In this document: positions 1-8,544 of the stretch, piece after piece
How the letters are laid out: each line of letters begins with the position of its first letter
Numbering within the stretch: position 1 is the stretch's first letter
Origin: G963662655 sp963665015
Lineage (GTDB): Bacteria > Cloacimonadota > Cloacimonadia > Cloacimonadales > JAIOQZ01
Direction of reading: 5' to 3'
NCBI GenBank assembly: GCA_963665015.2
Contig: CAXXSY010000004.1
Location: forward strand, 1,240,001 to 1,304,000
DNA length: 64,000 bases
Notes under the pieces: generated by a model
What the model saw: only the letters and a program-made list of their open reading frames with translations
Told to the model about the DNA's origin: nothing
Database searches by the model: none
Translations under genes and position numbers: made by a program

Positions 1-138
1 GGTGATGACCAGGATTTCGCGATAGAGATCGTCGCGCGAATACCCGGTGTGGTGCCCCATCTTCAGCAGCGTGGCGATGAATTCGACCGATATGCGGTAG
101 GTCTTGCCGGTTCCGGCGCTTGCTCTGACCAGGATCAT
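1..138 (-). CDS. AddA/RecB-like UvrD-family helicase-nuclease, N-terminal fragment
   Basis: Only the first 46 codons lie in the window; the gene runs off the left edge. The start ATG overlaps the stop of the upstream AddB-like gene as ATGA, which implies translational coupling. The N-terminus carries a Walker A loop (ASAGTGKTY, about residues 6-14) of the form found at the extreme N-terminus of RecB/AddA superfamily 1A helicases. With the AddB-like partner upstream it should form a heterodimeric helicase-nuclease acting on double-strand DNA ends. The rest of the protein, including any C-terminal nuclease domain, cannot be seen, so the AddA assignment comes from the P-loop plus context. Confidence 0.75.
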   Translation of the reverse strand, partial: MILVRASAGTGKTYRISVEFIATLLKMGHHTGYSRDDLYREILVIT

Positions 139-2798
139 TTCACACCCCGCAATCCGTACAATTGAAGATAGGGGTCGTTGCGCCCGGTTCGCTTCTCCGA
201 TGGCGTGAAACAATCATTCAGCACGACCGGCTCGAACGCGCCAGCGATCATCTCTTTCAGATCGCTCCAGGATGTTTTCGCGTCGAACGACTGCAAGAGG
301 CTGTCCATCACGAAGTAGTAGCGCGATTCGTAGCTGCCGTGTCCCGAGGGCGCTCCCTGTTCGTCCGAGAACAGGATTCGCTCGTAGAACCGCGTCTGGT
401 ATTTCGGCAGTCCGCCCTCGAAATTTCGGCTGCTGCCCGTCTTGAAATCGAAAATCCAGAACCGGTTCGAGGAGGTCTCATGCGCCAGCAGATCGATCCG
501 ACCGGAGAGATCGAGCGTCACCCCGGCATTGTCGTAGGTCAGCTCGAGCGGCGGATTGTGATACATGCTCGCGACCGGCTTGCCGCACTCGGCGTGAAAA
601 CGGAATTGCCGGATGGACAACGGCGAGACCAAACCCATGAATTGCTCCACGAAGTCGATCACCGATGCCCTCAGGTACGGTAGCAGAATTTTATCGAAAT
701 ATTTGCGGCTGTATCCGCACGGGATTTTGTAATAAAACTTCTTTTTGTCGCGCATGATCCAGTCGAATTGGCGGTCGATCATTGCGCCGAGTCGATGCTC
801 CTCGATGGGGACGCCGCTGCGGTTGACCTTATCGTCCCGGATCAGGCGGTTGAACTCGATGAAGAGGTTCTGCATCACCTCGTGAACCATGTTGCCGAAA
901 ATCAGATTGTCCAGTCCGCGCTCCTCCGAGATTTCCAGCGGTTCGAGCCGAACCAGGTGCAGCAAGCAATAAGCCGCGGAATCCTTGATCAGAGTTTGCA
1001 GGCCGGAGAATGAGAGCGGCAGTCGTTCATTCGTCAGGAATGGTTGCAGCGGAATTCTCAGCGGTTCCACAGGGTCCGTGTCCGTTCGCTTCGGCTGGAA
1101 CAGGCCACGCACGTACCCGGCGTAATCGCCCTTGAACGAGAACGTGTCGTCCGATTTCGCGTCGCGTACCATTGTGAGCGCTTCGGCGAAGCTGCTGACA
1201 TGCAGGTTGGCGTCGCGGTCGGTTCGGTACAGGAGCGTGATCTTTCCGCCGGAAAGACACAGGGCGATGAACCGGAAGAAATCATGCCGTCGCCTTGCTT
1301 CGCTGTCCGGCAAGCCCAGCGTCTTGCGCTGCCTGTCGGTGAACAGGTAGTCCGTGCCGCGCTTCGCGGGGAAGGTGCCTTCCTGGATGTTCATGAACAG
1401 GATGTCCCTGCCGGGGGCGAGGTTGTCGGTTTCGTCGAGACGCAGGAGTCGGGACCGTCCGCCATCCCGCCGGTCATGGATTTTCCTCGACTCTACCGTA
1501 ACGAGAAACGCGTCCAGGAGTTGCACGCCCTTAAGGTCGATATCGATCCGGCGCATGGTGGATGCGGTGTCCAGCAGGATGCGAAGCATGCGATCGCTGG
1601 AAAAATCCGCAATAATAAACGATAGCCCCGTAATGAATCCGCTCAGGTCACGCACATTGCGAAGCGTACGGATATCGCTCTGAAATTCGGGCTTCAAGCC
1701 TTCCAGATCGAGAGGTAGAGATCGCAGCTTGTCCTTCTTGATTCTGGCTAAAAATTCTTCGCGGAAGTTCTCCGTGAAATACCGTGAGCGAAACATCTCG
1801 CAATCCATCGCCCGGACCAGGACATGCGCGGGGAAGAGCGGTACCGGATCGTCTTCGCGGTACTCGAGTTGCGAAAGGATGTCGCGCAGGATCGAGAGAA
1901 ATTGCACCGCCGGCTCGAGCGAGACGGACGACCGGATATCCATCGACAGAATCTTTGGATCGAATAGCAGATAGAAGGGATCGGACTGATTATCGACCAC
2001 CAGCGCGTCGTGCTCTTCGAGGCACTCCGACAGCGCGAGATTGAGCGAGATCGCGTCGGTACGCTTGATGACGCGGACATTGACCGGTATCTCTTCTTGT
2101 AGCGTGTCGAATCCGATCCTGTCCGCACAAAATTCGTCGTCTCGCATCCAGCCTGCATCCGCCTGCTGTAATGCTGTCCGCTCGTCGAACAGCGCCAGAA
2201 TTTCTTTCTCGAACGGCGTCAACTGGAACGGGTTGACCACCACGGCATGACGATAGTCCCTCAGCTCGAACGGCTTGTGTAGCGCGCTCAGGAAGATGGG
2301 ATCGGTGAGGTTCATCTGCTTCAAACGTTCGCTGTACGCCTGACGAATCGCGAGAAGCCGATGCCAGGTTTGCCGCTGCCACAGCGCGGTGTCGGTGGTC
2401 AGGCGAGTCTCATATAAATCGTCCCAGTCGATTTCCAGCGGCAGACGATACTCCTGCCACTCCTCCATGATCTGAAAGAATTTTTTGGTAAACGTCTGCG
2501 CGGTGCGGTACGAGGAGATATTGAGTGCGGATTTGTCCTCGTCGGTCAATACGCCGTACAGGACGAAATTTCTCAGATCGCGCCGCAGGACCGGATTTAA
2601 CGATTTCCGGCACTGCCGTTTCAGCTCTTCCATGGTCATGAGCCGCAGCGGTGAGAAGGGCCTTTTCTTCTGCACGATCTTTTGCGCGCGAACCAGGCTG
2701 GCGCGGTCGGTAAATATCAGTACCGCCCTCGCTTCGAGGAAGCTCTCGATCGCTTTGACTATCGGATCTTCGGTGAAATCGCAGCGGATCGTCTTCAT
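135..2798 (-). CDS. AddB-like PD-(D/E)XK nuclease subunit of a recombination complex
   Basis: This 887-residue protein has a C-terminal PD-(D/E)XK nuclease domain (about residues 600-830). Visible motifs are the His motif GNMVHEVM (about 634), GRIDLLA (about 766), the catalytic IFDFKTG (about 781) and a downstream Gln-Tyr helix (YQTRFYERI). The N-terminal two thirds resembles the inactivated helicase fold of AddB/RecC-type subunits and lacks an obvious intact P-loop. A C-terminal cluster of three cysteines, as in Bacillus AddB iron-sulfur enzymes, is not seen, so this is probably the type without the cluster. It sits 1 bp after the transglutaminase-like gene and overlaps the AddA-like gene by 4 bp, so the three are probably one transcript. 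Expected role: DNA end resection and repair. Confidence 0.8.
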   Translation of the reverse strand: MKTIRCDFTEDPIVKAIESFLEARAVLIFTDRASLVRAQKIVQKKRPFSPLRLMTMEELKRQCRKSLNPVLRRDLRNFVLYGVLTDEDKSALNISSYRTAQTFTKKFFQIMEEWQEYRLPLEIDWDDLYETRLTTDTALWQRQTWHRLLAIRQAYSERLKQMNLTDPIFLSALHKPFELRDYRHAVVVNPFQLTPFEKEILALFDERTALQQADAGWMRDDEFCADRIGFDTLQEEIPVNVRVIKRTDAISLNLALSECLEEHDALVVDNQSDPFYLLFDPKILSMDIRSSVSLEPAVQFLSILRDILSQLEYREDDPVPLFPAHVLVRAMDCEMFRSRYFTENFREEFLARIKKDKLRSLPLDLEGLKPEFQSDIRTLRNVRDLSGFITGLSFIIADFSSDRMLRILLDTASTMRRIDIDLKGVQLLDAFLVTVESRKIHDRRDGGRSRLLRLDETDNLAPGRDILFMNIQEGTFPAKRGTDYLFTDRQRKTLGLPDSEARRRHDFFRFIALCLSGGKITLLYRTDRDANLHVSSFAEALTMVRDAKSDDTFSFKGDYAGYVRGLFQPKRTDTDPVEPLRIPLQPFLTNERLPLSFSGLQTLIKDSAAYCLLHLVRLEPLEISEERGLDNLIFGNMVHEVMQNLFIEFNRLIRDDKVNRSGVPIEEHRLGAMIDRQFDWIMRDKKKFYYKIPCGYSRKYFDKILLPYLRASVIDFVEQFMGLVSPLSIRQFRFHAECGKPVASMYHNPPLELTYDNAGVTLDLSGRIDLLAHETSSNRFWIFDFKTGSSRNFEGGLPKYQTRFYERILFSDEQGAPSGHGSYESRYYFVMDSLLQSFDAKTSWSDLKEMIAGAFEPVVLNDCFTPSEKRTGRNDPYLQLYGLRGVK

Positions 2799-2799
2799 A

Positions 2800-4281
2800 T
2801 CAGTGCAGCGGGATGATTTCCGGACTTACATCGCGGTAGTCCGGCATGGCGGTGCCGATGTTGGCGTTGATGTAGGTCGGGTCGCAGATCAGGTATTTCG
2901 CGTCCCGATACACGACAGCGTCGCCGTCGATGTCTCCCTCCAGACGCACGGCCGTGGCGATGTGCCCGGGATATTTCAGCCCGATCACGTTTCTGTTCAA
3001 AAGATTCCGAACCAGCCGCGCGAACAGGATGGAGCGGTCTTCGCAGTCGCAGTACGGGTAGTGGATTGCTTCGTCCGGGAAGAAGCTTTTCTCGTTGCCG
3101 AACTGGTCTTGATCGGTCTTGTAATCGAACGCGGTCTGCACGAACCGCAGCAAGATGTTGAGCGCTTCGGCTTCGTTTTTGCCTTCGAGCAGCGGCTTGA
3201 GCTTTCCGGTCAGCGTGACATCCGATTCCGCGCTCAGGGGCGTCTCGAAATAGACATCGAGATCGGTCGCGGGGTAGTCTTTGTAGAAGGTGATGGTGGA
3301 GAGGTTGTAGCTCACAGGAATCTCGTATTGCTCGCTCTGATAGCTGAACTTCAGCGTGCGCTCATTCCGTTGTTCGGTAAACTCCGGCGCGTGATCGAGC
3401 GCGAGATCGATCGGCATCGTGGCGTCGGGATAGTCGCCCTGATAGGTGTAGATTTCCTCGGGCGAGTGTTCGGAGAAGGTCACGGCGTAGTAGGTCATGC
3501 CTTCGACATCCACGTACGGGAGCCCGTAGATGGCTTGTTTGCCCGGAATGAGGAGAAACACGCCTGTCTTGTCGTAGCCGACCTTGATGTTGTAGCCGGA
3601 CTTGATCATGAAGTACCAGGTAAGCAGGTTCGCGCTGCTTATCGAATCGGGGAAACGCTTGTTCGAGAGCGTCTTGAGATAGATTATGTACGCCCAGTCG
3701 TTCATCTCGAGAGTTTCCCGCAGGTTGTGCAGGTCGGTGCAGGTCTTGTCCGTTTCGGCGGAGGCGGTCTGCTGCCAGAAACCGGCGATGGCGTCCTTGT
3801 CTATGGATGCGAGCGGCGCGGCGTCCTGGTTCTCACCGTATCGAATCTTCGTGGTGACGCCGTAGAAATCGATGGTCAGGTAGTCGTCGTCCGGTTCCGG
3901 GATATCTTCCGCGTCGGTGAAAGAGCGCATCGAGACATTGCCGGACGGGTCTTCCACGGGAACCAGCGCGACCGGCTTGATCTCGCGTTTCAGCTTCGGC
4001 AGCGGAATCGATTCGACCCTGCTTTGGTCGATGAAATCCGGTGCGGGTGTGGGTTCTATCTCGGGTGGCGTCTCCGGCTTGGGCTCCTCGAAGCGCTTCC
4101 TTCCGGAAGCCGCCTGAAATCCGATCCAGTCCTTTTCCAGGAACGACACGAACGCGGCGTCCTGCTCGCTGATGTAGGTCTCGATCTTCTTTGACTCCTG
4201 CCGCTTCCATGCTTCGAAGTCGTCCTGGGAAAACAGAAGAGCAAGCAATAATAGTCCAAGTATGGTAATCGTCTTTTTCAT
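2800..4281 (-). CDS. secreted transglutaminase-like cysteine protein
   Basis: The protein has 493 residues when started at the second of two adjacent ATGs (4281), which has AAAGGTGG at better spacing than the first. A longer reading frame continues upstream, but its extra N-terminus is translated repeat DNA and is rejected. Residues 1-18 form a signal peptide (MKKTITILG then a Leu-rich stretch) without a clear lipobox. A Pro/Glu-rich linker follows. The C-terminal part has a transglutaminase-like triad: Cys in YPYCDCEDRS (about 410), His in YPGHIATAV (about 438) and Asp in YLICDPTYI (about 466). Such domains often act as peptidases or peptide ligases in the periplasm. The coupling to addB is odd for an envelope protein; the substrate is unknown. 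Confidence 0.75.
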   Translation of the reverse strand: MKKTITILGLLLLALLFSQDDFEAWKRQESKKIETYISEQDAAFVSFLEKDWIGFQAASGRKRFEEPKPETPPEIEPTPAPDFIDQSRVESIPLPKLKREIKPVALVPVEDPSGNVSMRSFTDAEDIPEPDDDYLTIDFYGVTTKIRYGENQDAAPLASIDKDAIAGFWQQTASAETDKTCTDLHNLRETLEMNDWAYIIYLKTLSNKRFPDSISSANLLTWYFMIKSGYNIKVGYDKTGVFLLIPGKQAIYGLPYVDVEGMTYYAVTFSEHSPEEIYTYQGDYPDATMPIDLALDHAPEFTEQRNERTLKFSYQSEQYEIPVSYNLSTITFYKDYPATDLDVYFETPLSAESDVTLTGKLKPLLEGKNEAEALNILLRFVQTAFDYKTDQDQFGNEKSFFPDEAIHYPYCDCEDRSILFARLVRNLLNRNVIGLKYPGHIATAVRLEGDIDGDAVVYRDAKYLICDPTYINANIGTAMPDYRDVSPEIIPLH

Positions 4282-4299
4282 CATTCCACCTTTGTTGCG

Positions 4300-5330
4300 C
4301 CGCTCGTAAGTGGTACGCAGGCACCCCTGCCTGCATCTCTCTTCCCTGGGTACACAGACGTCCACGTCTGTATCTCTCAATGATCCGCCAAGCTCCAGTT
4401 TGGCATTTCCAGTCTCTCGTAGCGCGTGATCTCCTGTGAATTTGCATGCAAATTCGAATCCCCCCAAAGGCGCGCTTTTTCTGAGAACGCCCCGCAGAGA
4501 ACGCCGCTCGGAGATCGGCGGCTACAGAGAGATATTGCTCGGTGATCGGCGTCTTTCGGGAACGCGGATGTCCCCGTCCGCATCTCTCTTCCCTGGGTAC
4601 ACAGACGTCCACGTCTGTATCTCCCAATGATCCGCCAAGCTCCAGTTTGGCATTTCCAGTCTCTCGTAGCGCGTGATCTCCTGTGAATTTGCATGCAAAT
4701 TCGAATCCCCCCAAAGGCGCGCTTTTTCTGAGAACGTCCCGCAGAGAACGCCGCTCGGAGATCGGCGGCTACAGAGAGATATTGCTCGGAGATCGGCGGC
4801 TACAGAGAGATATTGCTCGGTGATCGGCGTCTTTCGGGAACGCGGACGTCCACGTCTGAATCTCTCTTCCCTGGGTACACAGACGTCTACGTCTGTATCT
4901 CTCAATGATCCGCCAAGCTCCAGTTTGGCATTTCCTATCCTCGTAACGCGTGATCTCCTGTGAATTTGCATGCAAATTCGAATCCCTTCAAAGGCGCGCT
5001 TTCTCTGAGAACGTCACGCAGAGAACGCCGCTCGGAGATCGGCGGCTACAGAGAGATATTGCTCGGAGATCGGCGTCTTTCGGGAACGCGGACGTCCCCG
5101 TCCGCATCTCTCTTCCCTGGGTACACAGACGTCCACGTCTGTATCTCTCAATGATCCGCCAAGCTCCAGTTTGGCATTTCCTATCCTCGTAGCGCGATAT
5201 CTCCTGTGAATTTGCATGCAAATTCGAATCCCTTCAAAGGCGCGCTTTTTCTGAGAACGTAACGCAGAGAACGCCGTTCGGAGAACGGCGGCTACATAGA
5301 GACGGGCAGGCACAGGGACCTGCATCCTAC
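4300..5330. repeat. intergenic mosaic of short palindromic modules, four tandem-like units
   Basis: About 1 kb with no credible gene. The same modules recur roughly four times in a similar order: a GCAGGC...GCCTGC palindrome, CAGACGTCCACGTCTG, a CCAAGCTCCAGTTTGG palindrome, TTTGCATGCAAATT, an arm pair around CGCCGCTCGGAGATCGGCGG, and GCGGACGTCCCCGTCCGC. They are joined by linkers resembling ATCTCTCTTCC. Copies differ by substitutions and by loss or duplication of individual modules; the CTCGGAGATCGGCGG unit is doubled near 4753-4815. Several frames stay open through the array and give similar spurious peptides, which explains false ORFs here. Related single modules are scattered through other gaps in the window. 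Confidence 0.85.
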
Positions 5331-5335
5331 AGGAA

Positions 5336-5382
5336 ATCAAACATTCGGAAGAGTCACTACGTGACACATTCAGAAGTTTGAT
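5336..5382. repeat. REP-like palindromic element (CATTCrGAAG family)
   Basis: A 47-bp element with terminal inverted arms (ATCAAAC and GTTTGAT) enclosing two direct copies of CATTC(A/G)GAAG around a central hairpin GTCAC-TAC-GTGAC. It belongs to the same family as the copies at 16085, 28018, 28298, 31459, 32727, 40689, 59482 and 59551. It lies downstream of ftsY. Confidence 0.85.
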
Positions 5383-5429
5383 CGGGTCTTGAATGATGAA
5401 ATATGGGATTTATATCTGTTTTGTAAAGC

Positions 5430-6368
5430 TTATTCTTCTTTTTCTCCGAAGAGTGCCCGGGAGAACTCCTGTGCATCGAAATCGCGCAGGTCGTCGATCT
5501 GTTCGCCCACGCCGATGAATCGAACCGGGATATCCAGCTCGTGCTTGATGCCCAGCACGATACCGCCCTTCGCGGTGCCGTCGAGCTTGGTCAGGGCCAG
5601 TCCGCTGAGCGTGCTTGCCTGATTGAACTGCCGCGCCTGGGTGATTGCGTTCTGTCCGGTGGTCGCATCGACGACCAGGATCGATTCGTGCGGCGCGTCC
5701 GGGATCACCTTCTTGATGGTGCGGTCGATTTTGCCGAGTTCGCTCATCAGGTTGATCTTGGTGTGTTGCCTGCCTGCGGTGTCGATCAGGACAACGTCGA
5801 TAGTTCGCGTCTTCGCCGCCATCAGTCCGTCATAGACGATCGACGAGGGATCGGCGCCCTGCTCGCTCTTGACGATCTCGGCTTTGGCGCGATCCGCCCA
5901 GATTCCGAGTTGCTCGATCGCGGCGGCGCGGAACGTATCTCCTGCGATCAGCATGACCTTCTTGCCTTCCTTGCGGTAGCGCGAGGCGAGCTTGCCGATG
6001 GTGGTCGTCTTGCCGACGCCGTTCACGCCGACGAACAGAATCACATAGGGTTTGATGCCGGTCATGGGGTGCTCGACCTCTTCGTCAGCGTATTCCTCGA
6101 TCAGGATTTCGCTGATGATCCGGATGAGAGCTCGTTCGACTTCCGCCGGGTCTTTCTCCTTGTGGAGTCGTATGTATTCGCGCAGTTTGTCGATGACCTC
6201 CATACTCAAATCGACCCCGACATCCGCCTGGATCAGCACTTCTTCGAGGTCTTCCATCAACTCTTCATCGACTTTTCCGCGCAGACGGATCGTCTCCGCG
6301 ATCTTGCCGATGAACTGGTTTTGGGTACGGGCGAGACGCTTCTTCAGCGATTTGAACATTCCAAGCAT
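5430..6368 (-). CDS. ftsY: signal recognition particle receptor FtsY
   Basis: A 312-residue SRP receptor GTPase that docks the ribosome-SRP complex at the membrane for co-translational insertion. The N domain is at about residues 1-95, then the G domain with P-loop GVNGVGKTTTIGK (about 112), DTFRAAA, DTAGRQHTK (G3) and TKLDGTAKGG (G4), and the closing FIGVGE motif. There is no long acidic N-terminal A domain, so it is the short form. The ATG at 6368 has AAGGA seven bases upstream. It lies downstream of rpsT but behind an intrinsic terminator, so it may be transcribed separately or by readthrough. Confidence 0.97.
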   Translation of the reverse strand: MLGMFKSLKKRLARTQNQFIGKIAETIRLRGKVDEELMEDLEEVLIQADVGVDLSMEVIDKLREYIRLHKEKDPAEVERALIRIISEILIEEYADEEVEHPMTGIKPYVILFVGVNGVGKTTTIGKLASRYRKEGKKVMLIAGDTFRAAAIEQLGIWADRAKAEIVKSEQGADPSSIVYDGLMAAKTRTIDVVLIDTAGRQHTKINLMSELGKIDRTIKKVIPDAPHESILVVDATTGQNAITQARQFNQASTLSGLALTKLDGTAKGGIVLGIKHELDIPVRFIGVGEQIDDLRDFDAQEFSRALFGEKEE

Positions 6369-6384
6369 GTCATAATCCTTTCTG

Positions 6385-6414
6385 AAAAAAAGGCAGGCGC
6401 TAAGCTTGCCTGCC
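6385..6414 (-). terminator. Rho-independent terminator after rpsT
   Basis: On the minus strand GGCAGGC and GCCTGCC form a 7-bp stem with a 9-nt loop, followed directly by seven T residues. It lies between the rpsT stop and the ftsY start. Confidence 0.85.
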
Positions 6415-6448
6415 TGATTCTAACTGTAAAATCTGTGTGTCCGAACGA

Positions 6449-6730
6449 TTATTCGGGCTTCGCTTCCTTTTGTTCCGCCAACACCTTGTTGAAATACTTG
6501 GCGATGCGTGCTTTACGACGCGATGCCGTGCGTTGGTGGATGGTGTTGTGCTTGGCGGCTTTGTCGAGCTTGGAAAAGAGGTCGCTCATGAGTTGCTTCT
6601 TTTCTTCCAGGCTGATGTTGCTGTACATTTTCTTTGACAGCGTACGGATCGTATTTTTTACGTAGTGATTACGTGCCGCGCGTTTCTTGTCCTGGCGCAA
6701 CCGTTTTTCACATGACTTATGATTCGGCAT
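6449..6730 (-). CDS. rpsT: 30S ribosomal protein S20 (bS20)
   Basis: A 93-residue, Lys/Arg-rich helical protein that binds 16S rRNA in the small subunit body. The N-terminus MPNHKSCEKRLRQ and the ASRRKARIAK segment match the bS20 family, and the length is normal. GGAGG lies six bases before the ATG. A TTGACA box is present upstream at 6793-6798 on the minus strand without a convincing -10. An intrinsic terminator follows the stop. Confidence 0.96.
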   Translation of the reverse strand: MPNHKSCEKRLRQDKKRAARNHYVKNTIRTLSKKMYSNISLEEKKQLMSDLFSKLDKAAKHNTIHQRTASRRKARIAKYFNKVLAEQKEAKPE

Positions 6731-6988
6731 TGGGTTCCTCCATTTATTCTAAATCACAACTTAAAGGTAAGGAATTGGTTAGGCGTATTTCCTGTCAACC
6801 CTTTTTGTGGAATATCGCGTTTTTCTTTTTCGGGAGAATAATGATGCACGATTTCAGATAGAATCGAATACTGTCTTTGCAGCGATATGTGAAAGGTTAG
6901 ATATCTGAAATATGTATTCGTTGACAAATTCGACCTGATATTGATGAGTTGAATCCAACGGTCCGCAAACGATCTGGAGGTTGAACTA

Positions 6989-7951
6989 ATGCGCATGTCA
7001 CGCTACACAAGTTGCTTACTAATCTTCATTCTGATGTTCGGAATTCATTTACAGGCGAAAACCACCAAAACCACGGAGCAGAATAACAAATTCGGCGGCA
7101 AGACGATTTTTACGGACTACCAGTCGGGCATACGCTATACAAACGAAGAAAACCTGAAATACAAGACCGAGTACTTCGACGGCTCTGAGGTTCTCCGTCA
7201 GACTGAAGCGCTGCTCCAGGACGGAAGCCTCTACCGCACCTTCCATGACGCAGATGGCGTCATCCAGGCCAAAGAATGGGAGGGCCCCGACAAGGTCATC
7301 GATTCCAAGGAATACTATCGCGACGGCAAGCTCGACCACATCGCATGGTACAGTAGTCCCGAAGTCGTCGAATCGATTTCCTACTTCGACGAAAAGGGCG
7401 TGATGACTCGCATCGAACGTTTCCCTTCCGATTGTCCTCATCAAATTGAGCATTTCAGACAAGATAAATCCATCGAGGCAGTCGAGCTGTTCAACGAGGA
7501 CAGCCTGCGCACCGAGAAGGTCTTCTTCGATCCGAAAGGTAAGGAAATCCGCCGGGAATACTACACGAAAGAAGGCAGCCTGCACCGCGTCACCGAGTAC
7601 GATAGTAAGGGCCGACTCAGCCTCAACGAATACTACTCGCGCACCGGCAGAAAAACGATCGAGCACTTCGACGGCAACGTCCTGATAAAGAAAGAAGTCT
7701 TTGACCGAAGCGGCAACCTCGACAAAATCAGCCACTTCAACGATGACGGCGACATGACCTCCGCGGAAATCTACGACCGCGAAGGCAAGCTATCCAGCAT
7801 CCGACACTACGACGAAAACAAGAACAAGATCAAGGAAGAGGAAATCCGTAGCGACGGCTCCAAAACCATCCAGTACTTCAAAGACAAAAAGCCGACCAAG
7901 AAGGAATACTATAGCCCGTCCGGCAAACTGCTCAAGACGGAAGATTTTTAG
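6989..7951 (+). CDS. secreted YwqK/MORN-like repeat protein
   Basis: A 320-residue protein with an N-terminal signal peptide (about residues 1-24, ending HLQA). The remainder is about 12 repeats of roughly 20 residues of the type YYRDGKLDHI, FDEKGVMTRIE, YYTKEGSLHRVTEYDSKGRL. Such repeats occur in YwqK-type proteins and MORN-variant proteins, where they form an elongated beta structure. There is no catalytic motif. GGAGG is eight bases upstream of the chosen ATG; a second in-frame ATG two codons later is possible. A TTGACA box at 6921 is the best promoter hint. A longer protein of the same repeat type is encoded at 55251-57230. Confidence 0.75.
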   Translation: MRMSRYTSCLLIFILMFGIHLQAKTTKTTEQNNKFGGKTIFTDYQSGIRYTNEENLKYKTEYFDGSEVLRQTEALLQDGSLYRTFHDADGVIQAKEWEGPDKVIDSKEYYRDGKLDHIAWYSSPEVVESISYFDEKGVMTRIERFPSDCPHQIEHFRQDKSIEAVELFNEDSLRTEKVFFDPKGKEIRREYYTKEGSLHRVTEYDSKGRLSLNEYYSRTGRKTIEHFDGNVLIKKEVFDRSGNLDKISHFNDDGDMTSAEIYDREGKLSSIRHYDENKNKIKEEEIRSDGSKTIQYFKDKKPTKKEYYSPSGKLLKTEDF

Positions 7952-8059
7952 ATAATACCCCGATATTCGGGAGTATAGTCGTGTGATACGGGCCTTATTG
8001 CACGAGTATGGTCGTGGGATCGGGAGTATTTTGCGGATTGCGTGCTCAAGCCAATTTGA

Positions 8060-8310
8060 CGGGTCGGATGGATCTATCAATTTCCAATCCCGTAGGGATG
8101 GAAGATATTTGGCGCGTAGGGGATTCATGTTTTCAGCAAGCTGAAATCATACAAGGGCGTTAGCTCCAGCTATCTATTTTGACACAGTGAAGGAGTGCCG
8201 TAAAATGTTTCTACTCACCGTCTTCCGTCCCTCCGGGACTTTACTGTTATTCGGTGACTTGAACCCAGCTCTCACGAGCTGGGCTAACATCTATCGTCCT
8301 TGCAGGACTC
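8060..8310. repeat. composite intergenic repeat ('CCCGTAGGGA' family)
   Basis: The gap 7952-8356 has no credible gene. It holds AATCCCGTAGGGATGG, CAGCAAGCTGAAAT, CAGCTCTCACGAGCTGGG and a GTCCTTGCAGGACTCG palindrome. The same set of short palindromes, in varying order and orientation, reappears at 15700-16010 and 32140-32415, which marks a dispersed composite repeat rather than unique regulatory DNA. Confidence 0.7.
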
Positions 8311-8356
8311 GATGAGGATTTAATGGCGGTAATGTTTGTCTTCCGGGCATAAAAAA

Positions 8357-8433
8357 TGGCGGGAGCGACGGGACTCGAACTCGCGACCTCCTGCGTGACA
8401 GGCAGGCGTTCTAACCAACTGAACTACGCCCCC
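8357..8433 (-). tRNA. tRNA-Asp (anticodon GTC)
   Basis: A 77-nt cloverleaf on the minus strand: acceptor GGGGGCG pairs with CGCTCCC, D arm GTTC/GAAC, anticodon stem CCTGC/GCAGG with loop CTGTCAC (anticodon GTC), T loop TTCGAGT, discriminator G, and an encoded CCA. The T stem has one A-C mismatch. The loop sequence is the standard one for tRNA-Asp. Confidence 0.95.
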
Positions 8434-8544
8434 GCGTTTACGTTCAATGTGAAATCCTTTCTAAAGACGGGGGTTTTTCTGTCAATAGATTTTTGCGGTT
8501 TTTTTCGCTTTCTGGGGCATTTCCTCGTTGCATGGCGAGACCGT

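Noticed and set aside
4300..5330. Possible CRISPR array
   Set aside because: There are no short constant repeats with unique spacers; units are long, imperfect and made of many palindromes, and no cas genes are nearby.
4436..5367. Several open frames of 60-150 codons in the repeat array
   Set aside because: They translate repeated palindromes, recur in several frames and have no RBS or family resemblance.
7049..7735. Long antisense frame opposite the YwqK-like gene
   Set aside because: It is a shadow of GC-rich coding DNA without start signals.
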